Both the position numbers and the translations under genes were made by a program. From NCBI RefSeq assembly GCF_029846235.1, contig NZ_JARVWP010000020.1, forward strand, positions 1 to 64,000: 64,000 nt of DNA. The letters run 5' to 3'. The DNA is from Bradyrhizobium sp. CER78 (GTDB lineage Bacteria; Pseudomonadota; Alphaproteobacteria; Rhizobiales; Xanthobacteraceae). Positions within the stretch are counted from its first letter, which is position 1. Each line of letters opens with the position of its first letter. Below are positions 8,607-16,976 of the stretch, one piece after another. Under the pieces are notes generated by a model. That model ran no database searches, was not told the DNA's origin, and saw only the letters and a program-made list of their open reading frames with translations.

Positions 8607-9671
8607 ATGACATTGGCCGCAACCGAACTCTGCCTGCGCGCCGCCGCCGTGACGCTGCTGCTGGTGCTTGCGGTCTCGATGTTCGCGGATTTTCGCAACG
8701 TGCTGGCGGGGCGGCTCGTGATCGCCTTCGCGCTCGGCACGGCCGCGCATGCGGTGACCGCGTCGATTGGCGCCGGGGAGCCGATCTCGATCTGGCACGC
8801 ACCGCTGATCGCGATTTCGACCGGCGACATCGTGGTGTTCTGGCTGTTCACCCGCGCGCTGTTCGATGATGCCTTCGTGCTGCGCTGGTGGCACGGTCTG
8901 ATCTGGGCCGCGGTGGTGACGTTCAGCTTCGTCAATTGCATGTGGATCGCGCCTAGCGGTCACGCGCAGGCGGCGATTACCACGGTCAATCTGCTGACGC
9001 TCGTCTTCATCGCGCTCGCCGTGGCGCAGACCATCGGATCATGGTCGGCGGATCTGGTCGAGCGCCGCCGCCGTGTCCGTGTCTTCATCGTCGCGGCTTC
9101 TGCGCTGTACGGCGGAATGAACGCGCTGCTGCAGATCGCATATGCCGGCAGCCGCGTGACCGTGGAGTGGGCCAATCTGCTCAACGCGGGCGTGCTCGCC
9201 GCCATTGTCGCTGGTATCACCTGGGCGATGATGCGCGTCGATGGCACCGATCTGTTCGCCGCGCCGGTCGAGCCGGTCATTGCCAATGCGCAGCAGCCGG
9301 CTGCGATGGAGGAGGCCGCCGACCAGAAGCTGGTCAATGCCCTGATGCGCCTGATGGCGGACGAGCGGATCTACCGCCAGGACAACGTCACCATTGGAAC
9401 GCTGGCGACCCGGCTGAGGATTCCGGAATACCGGCTGCGGCGGCTGATCAATCAGCGGCTCGGCTATCGCAACTTCAACGTCTTCCTCAACAACCACCGC
9501 ATCGAGGAGGCCAAGGCCGCGCTCGCCGATCCCGCCCAGGCCGAAGTCCCTGTCATCACCATCGCGATGGACGCCGGCTTCCAGTCTCTCGGCCCCTTCA
9601 ACCGCGCCTTCAAGGCCACCACCGGCGTGACCCCGACGGAGTACCGGAAGCTGAAGGCGACGGCGGCGTGA
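8607..9671 (+). CDS. AraC-family regulator with an N-terminal membrane domain
   Basis: 354 residues. The first ~215 hold about seven hydrophobic spans, such as AAAVTLLLVLAVSMF, GDIVVFWLFTRALF and LNAGVLAAIVAGITWAMM, so the protein is anchored in the inner membrane. The C-terminal ~110 residues form a double helix-turn-helix of the AraC type, with VTIGTLATRLRIPEYRLRRL then a second helix ending in FQSLGPFNRAFKATTGVTPTEYRKL. It likely senses a signal in or across the membrane and binds DNA directly, without a kinase. Its target is unknown; the GNAT gene just upstream and the serine hydrolase downstream are possible. Confidence 0.88.
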   Translation: MTLAATELCLRAAAVTLLLVLAVSMFADFRNVLAGRLVIAFALGTAAHAVTASIGAGEPISIWHAPLIAISTGDIVVFWLFTRALFDDAFVLRWWHGLIWAAVVTFSFVNCMWIAPSGHAQAAITTVNLLTLVFIALAVAQTIGSWSADLVERRRRVRVFIVAASALYGGMNALLQIAYAGSRVTVEWANLLNAGVLAAIVAGITWAMMRVDGTDLFAAPVEPVIANAQQPAAMEEAADQKLVNALMRLMADERIYRQDNVTIGTLATRLRIPEYRLRRLINQRLGYRNFNVFLNNHRIEEAKAALADPAQAEVPVITIAMDAGFQSLGPFNRAFKATTGVTPTEYRKLKATAA

Positions 9672-10060
9672 TTGCGCTATTCCGTCGTGAGGGACGCACC
9701 AGCGGCAGGGTTCCCTCCCCCCTTGTGGGGGAGGGTTAGGGAGAGGGGTACCATACGGGTGGTCTCTCAAACTGCCTTGCGATGATGTACGGGCGATCCT
9801 GCACCGACGCTGCTCCCATCGACCGTCTCGCCCGGGGCCACCCCTCTCCCCAGCCCTCCCCCACAAGGGGGGAGGGAGCCCAACCTTCATGCTCACCTCA
9901 CGAAAGGGCGTAGCGATTCCAGAATGCCGCTGTAATCACAGGACAATTCCAGAATCGACCAGCCGCCTCCAATCCCCAGCTAGCCCGATTTCCAAATCCG
10001 GCGAGCCTTCCGCGTCCGTTGCGGCTTCCTCCCGCCACGCACTCATGCCGGAGGAAACCC
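9672..10060. other. Gene-free interval holding a paired palindromic element
   Basis: 389 bases with no convincing reading frame. It holds the two inverted elements at 9713-9748 and 9841-9879. After them comes ~180 bp of unremarkable sequence leading to the ribosome site GGAGGAAACCC of the serine hydrolase. Confidence 0.7.
9713..9879. repeat. Inverted pair of family D palindromes (empty pair)
   Basis: Left copy 9713-9748 (CCCTCCCCCCTTGTGGGGGA then GGGTTAGGGAGAGGGG) and right copy 9841-9879, its reverse complement with few changes. They face each other across ~92 bp of non-coding sequence. The same family borders the DUF559 gene at 22321-22803. Confidence 0.85.
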
Positions 10061-11488
10061 GTGACCCGTCGAAAGCTCATTCTCATTCTCGCCGCCACCA
10101 TCGCCCTCGGCGCGCTGGGCTGGTCCGCCGCCCGCGCCCGCGACGTGCCGAAGGTCGCGACCGGTTTTGTCGCCAACGTCATCTGCTCGGAGACTTTCGT
10201 CAGCAGGCTGGACCCGAAGCGGAACTTCACCGAGACCACGGATGCGATGCCGGGCACCGGCCTGATCACCTGGGCGATGGACACCGAGGTCGACCTCGAC
10301 CGCCGGGACGTCACCGTGACGCTGTTCGGGCTTGGCCGCAGCCATGCGGTCTATCGTGAAGGCGCCGGCTGCACCCTCGAACATGGCGAGACGCTGCCCG
10401 ACATCGCGCTGCCGCCCGCACGGCCGCAGGCCGCGCTGTTGCCCGAGATCGCCGGTCCCGCGCTTGTCGCGCCGCAGAGCCCGCAGCTCGCCGCCGCGCT
10501 CGATCGCGCCTTTGCCGAACCGGCCGAGCCGCCGTTCCGCCGCACCCGCGCGATTGTCGTGATGAAGGATGGCCGCATCGTCGCCGAGCGCTACGCCGAC
10601 GGCATCGGCACCGACACGCCGCTGCTCGGCTTCTCCGCGACCAAATCGGTGATTTCGGCGCTGATCGGAGTCCTGGTGCGTGACGGCAAGCTTGCGATTG
10701 ATAAACCGGTGCCGATCGCCGCCTGGCAGGACCCGAAGGATCCCAGGCACGCGATCACGGTCGATCAGCTGTTGCGGCACACTGCTGGCCTTGCGCTAGG
10801 CAGTTCGCTGCAAGCTTCGCTCGCCTCCGCGCTCGAACCGGTCAACCGGATGAAGTACATGGAGTCGGATATGGCTGGCTATGCCGAGAGCATTCCGCTC
10901 GAAACGGCACCGGGCCAGGCCTGGAATTATCACGACGGCAATTTCATCATCCTCTCGCATCTGATCCGCGACGCGGCCGGCGGCCATGCCGCCGAGGTGC
11001 TGCGCTTCGCGCATCATGAATTGTTCGATCCGCTCGGCATGCGCAACGTCGTCATGCAGTTCGATGCGGTGGGCACGCCGGAGGGATCAGGCGCGATGAT
11101 GGCGAGCGCACGCGATTGGGCGCGGTTTGGCCAGCTCTATCTCGATGACGGCATCGTCGGCGGCCGGCGCATCCTGCCTGCGGGCTGGGTGAAGTACTCA
11201 GCGTCGCCGACGCCGAACGCCTGGGTCGGCATCGGCGCGGGCTTCTGGACCAATCTCGGCGACAGTTTTGGTGCCAAGTATCGCGTCGAGCACGGCTGGC
11301 CGCGCGATGCCTTCTTCGCCAAGGGCACGATCGGGCAGTATGTGATTGTCGTGCCGTCACAGCGTCTCGTCATCGTGCGGCTCGGCCGTTCGCCGAACTC
11401 GCCGCCCAAGGCGGACGGTGTGTTTGACCTGGTTAGCGATGTCGTCGCGGCAACCGCGACCGGCGCGCGGCTCGCGGGCGGCAATTGA
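10061..11488 (+). CDS. Serine hydrolase of the beta-lactamase / class C family
   Basis: 475 residues from a GTG at 10061 that directly follows GGAGGAAACCC; the frame extends 14 codons upstream from an ATG without such a site. An N-terminal hydrophobic stretch (LILILAATIALGALGW) suggests export or anchoring. The penicillin-binding-like catalytic motif SATK (Ser192, Lys195) is followed by the tyrosine motif in WNYHDGN and by HTAGLALGS. The family includes esterases, peptidases and 6-aminohexanoate-dimer hydrolases as well as beta-lactamases. An antibiotic-resistance role should not be assumed. Confidence 0.85.
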   Translation: MTRRKLILILAATIALGALGWSAARARDVPKVATGFVANVICSETFVSRLDPKRNFTETTDAMPGTGLITWAMDTEVDLDRRDVTVTLFGLGRSHAVYREGAGCTLEHGETLPDIALPPARPQAALLPEIAGPALVAPQSPQLAAALDRAFAEPAEPPFRRTRAIVVMKDGRIVAERYADGIGTDTPLLGFSATKSVISALIGVLVRDGKLAIDKPVPIAAWQDPKDPRHAITVDQLLRHTAGLALGSSLQASLASALEPVNRMKYMESDMAGYAESIPLETAPGQAWNYHDGNFIILSHLIRDAAGGHAAEVLRFAHHELFDPLGMRNVVMQFDAVGTPEGSGAMMASARDWARFGQLYLDDGIVGGRRILPAGWVKYSASPTPNAWVGIGAGFWTNLGDSFGAKYRVEHGWPRDAFFAKGTIGQYVIVVPSQRLVIVRLGRSPNSPPKADGVFDLVSDVVAATATGARLAGGN

Positions 11489-11616
11489 CCGGCACGTCAC
11501 ACACCGCCCGCGCGATCGTGAATTGAATCTCCGCGTGAGGAATTTTCTGATGCCGTGGCGCATCTCGCAGGAGGTGCGCCACTGTTCTTTTAGCATCGCC
11601 TCAGCCGGAGACCATC

Positions 11617-11907
11617 ATGCCGAAAGCCTACTGGATCGTGCACGTCACGGTGCACGATGAAGCCCGTTATCCCGAATACCTCGCCGCCGCGATGCCGGTA
11701 TTCGAGAAATACGGCGCCAACTTCATCGTGCGCAATGGCCCCTACGAGGTGATGGAAGGCGCAACGCGCCAGCGCAACTTCGTCATCGAGTTCAAGGATC
11801 GCGCCACCGCGATGGAATGCTACACCTGTGCGGAATATCAGGCTGCCAAGGCGATCCGGCAGAAATATTCGGACGGAGATTTCGTGATCATTGATGGGCC
11901 GGAATGA
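11617..11907 (+). CDS. DUF1330 domain protein
   Basis: 96 residues; the ATG follows GCCGGAGACCATC. It has the compact dimeric alpha/beta-barrel pattern of DUF1330: KAYWIVHVTVHDEARYPEY at the start, ending with GDFVIIDGPE. Conserved segments such as VMEGATRQRNFVIEF are easily seen. No biochemical role is established for the family. The gene is monocistronic between the serine hydrolase and a repeat-filled gap. Confidence 0.88.
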   Translation: MPKAYWIVHVTVHDEARYPEYLAAAMPVFEKYGANFIVRNGPYEVMEGATRQRNFVIEFKDRATAMECYTCAEYQAAKAIRQKYSDGDFVIIDGPE

Positions 11908-11955
11908 CAGGGGGAATGCGGAAGCCTGATTCACAGACAGCGCAACACACTCAGT

Positions 11956-12077
11956 GTCGTCCCTGCGAAAGCAGGGACCCATAACCCCGAATGGTTATTG
12001 GTGAGTGATGCTGAAACGACGAGTCTCGTTCACAATCTCCGCCGCGGAGTATAGGTCCCTGCTTTCGCAGGGACGAC
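11956..12077. repeat. Palindromic repeat, family C relative
   Basis: Opens GTCGTCCCTGCGAAAGCAGG followed by GACCCATAACC, and closes GGTCCCTGCTTTCGCAGGGA before CGAC. The arms match those of the element at 7751-7917 (GTCCCTGCTTTCGCCGGGAC), so the two are copies of one family. Confidence 0.8.
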
Positions 12078-12109
12078 GCGTGGAGGGAATCTCGTCCCCA
12101 CTCACACCG

Positions 12110-12217
12110 GTCATCGCCCGGCTCGACCGGGCGATCCAGTACGCCGCGGCCTCTCCGCTCAGGCTCAGGCGTCTCTGGAATACTGGATCACCCGCATGCG
12201 CATGCGCGGGTGATGAC
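12110..12217. repeat. Palindromic repeat, family E
   Basis: Left part TCATCGCCCGGCTCGACCGG then GCGATCCAGTAC. Right part TACTGGATCACCCGCATGCG then CATGCGCGGGTGATGA. The halves are inversely related (ATCCAGTA against TACTGGAT). No second copy was seen in this window. Confidence 0.7.
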
Positions 12218-12302
12218 ACCGCGTTGTTCGACATCATGAATCGAGAACCATCCCCTTCGCCAGGACGACAATCGTGGATGTGGCGCGCCGCGACGTTCGC
12301 CC

Positions 12303-13673
12303 CTACTGCCGCCCCAGCTGCGTCGCCTGCTCCACGCGGTCGAACCGCTCCAGCGTCAGGATCGCGTCGGCGAGCTGGTCGGCGCGCTTGTCGAGCACCG
12401 GGCGGGCCAGGGTCAAAAACTTCTGCTGCATCGCCTGCGCATCGGGGAACGAGGTCGGCTCGCCGGATGGATCGGCATAGAGGCGCTCATGCACGCCGTC
12501 ATCGGTCGTGATCGAGACGCGGGCGCCGAACGGGTGGGTGCGGCCGACTTCGAGGCGGTCGTCCTGCACAACATCGAACTTGTCGGCGAGCGCGTCGATT
12601 GCTGCATCACCCAGCCGGTCGTAATCGTCCCAGCCGAAATGGCCCTGGTCGAGCGCGATCGCGCCGGTGAAGAACATCGAGAACTGGCCGCCGACCACCG
12701 AGGTCGGGTGGCGCTTGGTGGCGGCGTCGCCGGTCAGGGTGATGCCGTTGCGGTGCAGGCCGATCTCGACCTTCCTGATCTGGTCCGGGGTCAGATTGTG
12801 CTCGCGACGCATCGCGATCAGCGCGTCGATCGCAGCGTGGGTGTAGCGGCAGCTCGGATAGGGCTTCACGCCGATCTTCAAGGTCTCGTAGGTGGTGCCG
12901 AGGCCGGCCACCGCCTTGTCCGGATGCGGGTCATCGGTATAGCCGACCAAAAGGCCATGCTTGCCCTCGACCGAGTCGCTCGAACCGATGAAGTCGTTGC
13001 GCGCAAGCGTCGCCGCGATCACGCCGTTCATTGCGGCGGCACCGACCTGGTAGCGCTTATTCCAGGCGCCGTTGACCAGGAATTGCAGCGAGCCCGCGGC
13101 CTGGCTGCCGGAGACGCCGAACGCGGAGATAATCTGTTCCTTCGACAGCTCGAACAGCTTGGCTGCCGCCGCGGCCGCACCATAGGTGCCGGCCGTCGCG
13201 GTTGGGTGGAAACCCCGGGCATAATGCGAGGTCGGGTCGAGCGCGTTGCCGAGCCGGCAGCACACTTCATAACCGGCGACAATCGCCGTCAACACGTCGC
13301 GGCCGGAGGCGCCGACCATCTCGCCGACCGCGAAGGCGGCGGGCACCACCGGGGCGCTCGGATGCAGCGAGGAATCGGCGTGGGTGTCGTCGAAATCGAG
13401 CGAATGGCCGAGCGCGCCGTTGAGCAGCGCCGCCACCGCCGGCGTCCAGGTCTTGCTGTCGCCGAACACCGTGGCCTCGCCCTTGCCGTCCAGCGCCAGC
13501 GCTTCCAGCATCTTCATCAGCGACGGGGTCGATTCCGCATCGCGGCGGGCGCGGATGGTGCTGCCCAGGAAATCCAGCGTCAGAACCTTGGCGCGCTCCA
13601 GCACCTGCGACGGGATGTCGGAAAATTTCAGGTCGGCGACGTAGGTGGCGAGCGTTGCGGTTTCGTGGGCCAT
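12303..13673 (-). CDS. MmgE/PrpD family protein (2-methylcitrate dehydratase-like)
   Basis: 456 residues, starting at an ATG preceded by GAGGAAAC. The family covers 2-methylcitrate dehydratase, cis-aconitate decarboxylase and many uncharacterised relatives. Signature parts include GSTIRARRDAESTPS, the substrate-pocket segment GALGHSLDFDDTHADSSLHPSAP (about residues 88-110), GYEVCCRLGNAL, and the lid region PYPSCRYTHAAIDAL. No prpB or prpC lies nearby, so propionate breakdown is not supported by context. The product is probably a cytosolic dehydratase or decarboxylase of unknown substrate. Confidence 0.9.
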   Translation of the reverse strand: MAHETATLATYVADLKFSDIPSQVLERAKVLTLDFLGSTIRARRDAESTPSLMKMLEALALDGKGEATVFGDSKTWTPAVAALLNGALGHSLDFDDTHADSSLHPSAPVVPAAFAVGEMVGASGRDVLTAIVAGYEVCCRLGNALDPTSHYARGFHPTATAGTYGAAAAAAKLFELSKEQIISAFGVSGSQAAGSLQFLVNGAWNKRYQVGAAAMNGVIAATLARNDFIGSSDSVEGKHGLLVGYTDDPHPDKAVAGLGTTYETLKIGVKPYPSCRYTHAAIDALIAMRREHNLTPDQIRKVEIGLHRNGITLTGDAATKRHPTSVVGGQFSMFFTGAIALDQGHFGWDDYDRLGDAAIDALADKFDVVQDDRLEVGRTHPFGARVSITTDDGVHERLYADPSGEPTSFPDAQAMQQKFLTLARPVLDKRADQLADAILTLERFDRVEQATQLGRQ

Positions 13674-13806
13674 CGTGTTTCCTCAATCTTGCGGCGCAAG
13701 GGTAGGCGGGCGGGTTTGGCCTTTCAAGCCACCTTGCCGCCGCGGGCAGCAGCCATGCTTGACGTCCTTTAACATAGGCCTTTCCATTGATTGCGGATCA
13801 GGGTGC

Positions 13807-14946
13807 ATGAGGACCTTCGCAAAACGCATGTTCGACCAGCTCTGGACCCGCAAGACGCAGCTGGCGCTGGCGGTCCGGATCGCATCCGCCGGCGTCGCGG
13901 CCTATACCATCGCGGTGGCGACGCACCTGATGCTGCCGCTCTGGGCGGTGCTGACCTCGCTGATCGTCACGCAAATGAGCGTCGGCCGCTCGTTGAAGGC
14001 GACCCGCGACTACATGCTCGGCACCATCGGCGGCGCCATCTATGGCGGCGCGATCGCGGTGCTGATCCCGCATTCCGGCGAGGGCAGCCTGCTGGCGCTG
14101 CTGGTCTTGGCGATCGTGCCGCTGGCCTTCATCGCCGCGCTCAATCCCAGCCTGAACTCGGCGACGGTGACGGCGGTGATCGTGCTGCTGCTGCCGACGA
14201 TGCATCACTCCAACCCGCTGGATTCCGCGATCGACCGCGTCCTCGAAGTCACGGTCGGTGCGCTCACCGGCCTCGTGATCTCGTTCCTGGTGCTGCCGTC
14301 GCGCGCGGTCAGCCAGATCAGGGTCAATGCATCGAAGCTGCTGGAATTGCTTTCGGCGGCATTCGCCGAATTGCTCGCCGGCCTGACGCGCGGCCTCGAC
14401 AACGACGCGTTGCACCGGATCCAGGACGGCATCGGCACGGCGGTGACCAATCTGCACGCCACGGGCATGGAAGCCGAGCGCGAGCGCTCCATGCATCTGT
14501 CATCGGGGCCGGACACCGGCCCGCTGCTGCGGACCATCCAGCGGCTGCGGCATGACGTCGTGATGATCGGGCGGGCCTGCGTGGTGCCGCTGCCGACCGA
14601 TATTCAGGCCCGGCTTGCGCGGCCGCTGGCCGAGGTCAGCAAGGCGATCGTCACATACATGGTGGCGGTCGCGACCGCCCTGCGCGCCGGCAGCGGGCCG
14701 GCCGACATGGCGCCGGTCGATGCCGCGCTGCATGCCTATAGCGAGGAGGTCGCCGCGGTCCGAAGGGATGGCCTGATCCGCGGCCTGCCGGTCGACGCCG
14801 CCGAACGCTTCTATGCGCTCGGCTTCTCGCTCGACCAGATGCGGCAGAACCTGAATGACCTCAAGCGCTGCCATGGCAATTGGTGCACCGACGAGGATGC
14901 TGCGGAGAAGGTCGTCGCCGATGCACCGGAAAAGAGCGCGGCGTGA
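13807..14946 (+). CDS. FUSC-family inner-membrane transporter (aromatic acid exporter type)
   Basis: 379 residues from the ATG at 13807; the frame runs 54 codons further up but that part reads into the divergent MmgE promoter region. The N-terminal ~170 residues hold about six membrane spans typical of fusaric-acid-resistance/AaeB-like proteins (VRIASAGVAAYTIAVATHL, LWAVLTSLIVTQMSVGRSLKATRDY). A long cytoplasmic helical domain follows. Such proteins export aromatic or weak acids, normally with a membrane-fusion partner, but none is adjacent here. The ribosome site is weak (GGGTGC). Confidence 0.85.
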   Translation: MRTFAKRMFDQLWTRKTQLALAVRIASAGVAAYTIAVATHLMLPLWAVLTSLIVTQMSVGRSLKATRDYMLGTIGGAIYGGAIAVLIPHSGEGSLLALLVLAIVPLAFIAALNPSLNSATVTAVIVLLLPTMHHSNPLDSAIDRVLEVTVGALTGLVISFLVLPSRAVSQIRVNASKLLELLSAAFAELLAGLTRGLDNDALHRIQDGIGTAVTNLHATGMEAERERSMHLSSGPDTGPLLRTIQRLRHDVVMIGRACVVPLPTDIQARLARPLAEVSKAIVTYMVAVATALRAGSGPADMAPVDAALHAYSEEVAAVRRDGLIRGLPVDAAERFYALGFSLDQMRQNLNDLKRCHGNWCTDEDAAEKVVADAPEKSAA

Positions 14947-14959
14947 AATTGGATAGAAT

Positions 14960-15433
14960 TCAGCCCCCGGCCTTGCGCAGCATCGCCGGCACGATCAGGC
15001 GGTGGAACGGCATGATCACTGCGAGATAGGTGCGCCCGAGCCAGTTGTGGGTCAGCACCAGCGTGGTGGCGGTGATGTTGCGCGCGGCGCCGGTGCTGGT
15101 GACGTCGACCACCAGGCGGAAGTCGAGATGCTTGTCGTTGAAGCCGGCGACAAGCCGCTCGGGCGTCTCGCTGATGACGGGGAATAGCCCGATCATGTCG
15201 CGCCCCACGCCGTCGGCGGCGCCCGAGGTCTTCAGGCCGAGCGGCGTGACCAGAACGTTTCGCAAGGCAATCAGCCATCTGGCCCAGTGCGGCTGCTGGC
15301 CCAACATCGTCTCGGTGGCGTGCCGCGCATCGAGATCCGGTTGCGTGGTCGCGATCCGGAACGCGTCGATGAATTGCGCGCCGGTTAGCAGCGCGTCGGA
15401 ATCCACGTTCGGCGTGACCTCGTCAACCTTCAT
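14960..15433 (-). CDS. DUF2867 domain protein
   Basis: 157 residues. The ATG at 15431-15433 overlaps the TGA of the upstream MATE gene by four bases, which indicates translational coupling. The sequence (GAQFIDAFRIATTQP, PHWARWLIALRNVLVTPLGLKT, LDFRLVVDVTS, YLAVIMPFHRLIVPAML) is recognisable as DUF2867, a family of small proteins without established function. The C-terminal segment is hydrophobic. Its tie to a multidrug transporter is visible but unexplained. Confidence 0.85.
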   Translation of the reverse strand: MKVDEVTPNVDSDALLTGAQFIDAFRIATTQPDLDARHATETMLGQQPHWARWLIALRNVLVTPLGLKTSGAADGVGRDMIGLFPVISETPERLVAGFNDKHLDFRLVVDVTSTGAARNITATTLVLTHNWLGRTYLAVIMPFHRLIVPAMLRKAGG

Positions 15434-16827
15434 CTGCCCAGTCTGCGTGCCAGCAGGCGGAAACGCAAGATCAGGAGGGTCGCATAAACGGCAGTGCCGA
15501 GCGACAATCCGATCCAGACACCGGGGGCATTGAGCCTGGCCCAGAAGGCAAGGGCGGAGGCCGAGGCGAAGCCGATCAGCCAATAGCTGATGACGGCGAA
15601 TAGCAGCGGCACCTGGGTGTCGTTCATGCCGCGCAGTGCGCCGGCGGTGGTTGTCTGCACGCCGTCGGCGATGAAGAACGTCGCGCCGATCAGCAGCAGC
15701 ATCGCGGTGAGCTGTGCCGTCGCGTCTGAGGCCTCGCCGAGGAACAGCGCCGCGATCTCGAAGCGCGCCAGGATCACCGCGAGCGTCATGATGCTCATGA
15801 ACACGCCGGAAAGCGCGACCGCGACAAAGCCGGCGCGCTGTACCGCGTCGGTGTCACGGCGGCCGACCGCCTGGCCGACCCGCACGGTGGCGGCCATGCT
15901 GACGCCGAACGGCACCATGAACAGGATCGCCGCGATCTGCAGCGCGATCTGGTGGGCGGCCAGCGCCGTGGTGCTGATCAGCCCCATCAACAGGCCGGCC
16001 GCACCGAACAGGCCGTATTCCAGCAGGAAGGCGATCGAGATCGGCGCGCCGACGGCGACGAGCTTGCCCATCAAAGGCCAGTCGATGCGCCAGACGCGGC
16101 TGAACACCTGGTACTTGCGGAACGGGCGTCGCCGCGCCGCGAACCACACGCCGGCGAGGAAGGTGCCGAGGTTGACGATCGTGGTGGCAAGTCCGGCGCC
16201 GAACATGCCGAGCTCGGGCATGCCCCATTTGCCGTAGAGCAACAGATACACCATCAGCGCATTGGCCGGGATCGCCGCAAGCGTGATCCACAGCACCGGC
16301 TCCGGCCGGTTCACCGCGCTCATGAAGCCGCGGATCGCGATGAACCACAGCGCCGGCAGGATGCCCCAGGCCAGCCCGAACAGATATTGCTGCGCCAAAT
16401 GCGCGGTCGCCTGGGTCTGGCCGAGCGCGAGCAGGATGCGCTCACCCTGGAACGGCAGCGCCATCAGCGGCAGCACCATGAAGAAGCCGGCCCACAGGCC
16501 GACGCGGAGCGCGCGCCGCATCACCCGCGGGTCGCGTGCGCCGAATGCCTGCGCGGCCAGCGGCGACACCGCGGACATCATGCCCATTCCGATCGTGAAG
16601 CTGACGAAATAAACGGTATGCGCCAGCGCCGCCGCGGCGATGCTCTCGCTGCCGAGCCGGCCGATGAAGGCGAGATCGGTCGTCATCATCGCGATCTGCC
16701 CGAGCTGCGTCAGCGCAAGCGGCACCGCGAGCTTCAGCGTTTCCGCGAGCTCGGCCGTGAGCAGCTTGCGAGAAGGGACGACGGCCGCGCGCGACGCGGC
16801 CGGGTCGATCTTGTCGATGCAGGTCAT
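15430..16827 (-). CDS. MATE-family multidrug efflux transporter (NorM-like)
   Basis: 465 residues from the ATG at 16827 (MTCIDKIDP); the frame opens upstream inside a repeat, which is unlikely to be coding. Twelve hydrophobic segments in two six-helix halves are visible, starting LAETLKLAVPLALTQLGQIAMMTTDLAFIGRLG, the usual MatE opening. The internal repeat begins near PLMGKLVAVGAPISIAFLLEYG. MATE proteins expel cationic drugs in exchange for Na+ or H+. It forms a two-gene unit with DUF2867, downstream of the MurA-type gene on the same strand. Confidence 0.92.
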   Translation of the reverse strand: MTCIDKIDPAASRAAVVPSRKLLTAELAETLKLAVPLALTQLGQIAMMTTDLAFIGRLGSESIAAAALAHTVYFVSFTIGMGMMSAVSPLAAQAFGARDPRVMRRALRVGLWAGFFMVLPLMALPFQGERILLALGQTQATAHLAQQYLFGLAWGILPALWFIAIRGFMSAVNRPEPVLWITLAAIPANALMVYLLLYGKWGMPELGMFGAGLATTIVNLGTFLAGVWFAARRRPFRKYQVFSRVWRIDWPLMGKLVAVGAPISIAFLLEYGLFGAAGLLMGLISTTALAAHQIALQIAAILFMVPFGVSMAATVRVGQAVGRRDTDAVQRAGFVAVALSGVFMSIMTLAVILARFEIAALFLGEASDATAQLTAMLLLIGATFFIADGVQTTTAGALRGMNDTQVPLLFAVISYWLIGFASASALAFWARLNAPGVWIGLSLGTAVYATLLILRFRLLARRLGR

Positions 16828-16924
16828 GACGGCACGTCTAGCACGGCAAACCGGCCGGAAGGATGGCCGAACTGCCCAACGCGACGATCTCACGCAGAGA
16901 TCGTCGCGTCTCAAGCTGTTGTTT

Positions 16925-16973
16925 GAGCATGATCCGACCGGAAAACCGCTGCACACTTTTCCGGATCATGCTC
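16925..16973. repeat. Dispersed ~49 bp inverted-repeat element, copy 2
   Basis: GAGCATGATCCG at the left mirrors CGGATCATGCTC at the right, with CCGGAAAACCGCTGCAC and CTTTTC between. It ends three bases before the stop codon of the MurA-type gene (on the minus strand it follows that gene), where it could also act as a transcript end. Confidence 0.9.
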
Positions 16974-16976
16974 GGA

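Larger units (their letters stand above)
11908..12302. other. Repeat-filled gene-free interval
   Basis: 395 bases between DUF1330 and the MmgE/PrpD gene, made almost wholly of two palindromic elements (11956-12077 and 12110-12217). No reading frame here has a ribosome site or recognisable product. Confidence 0.75.
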
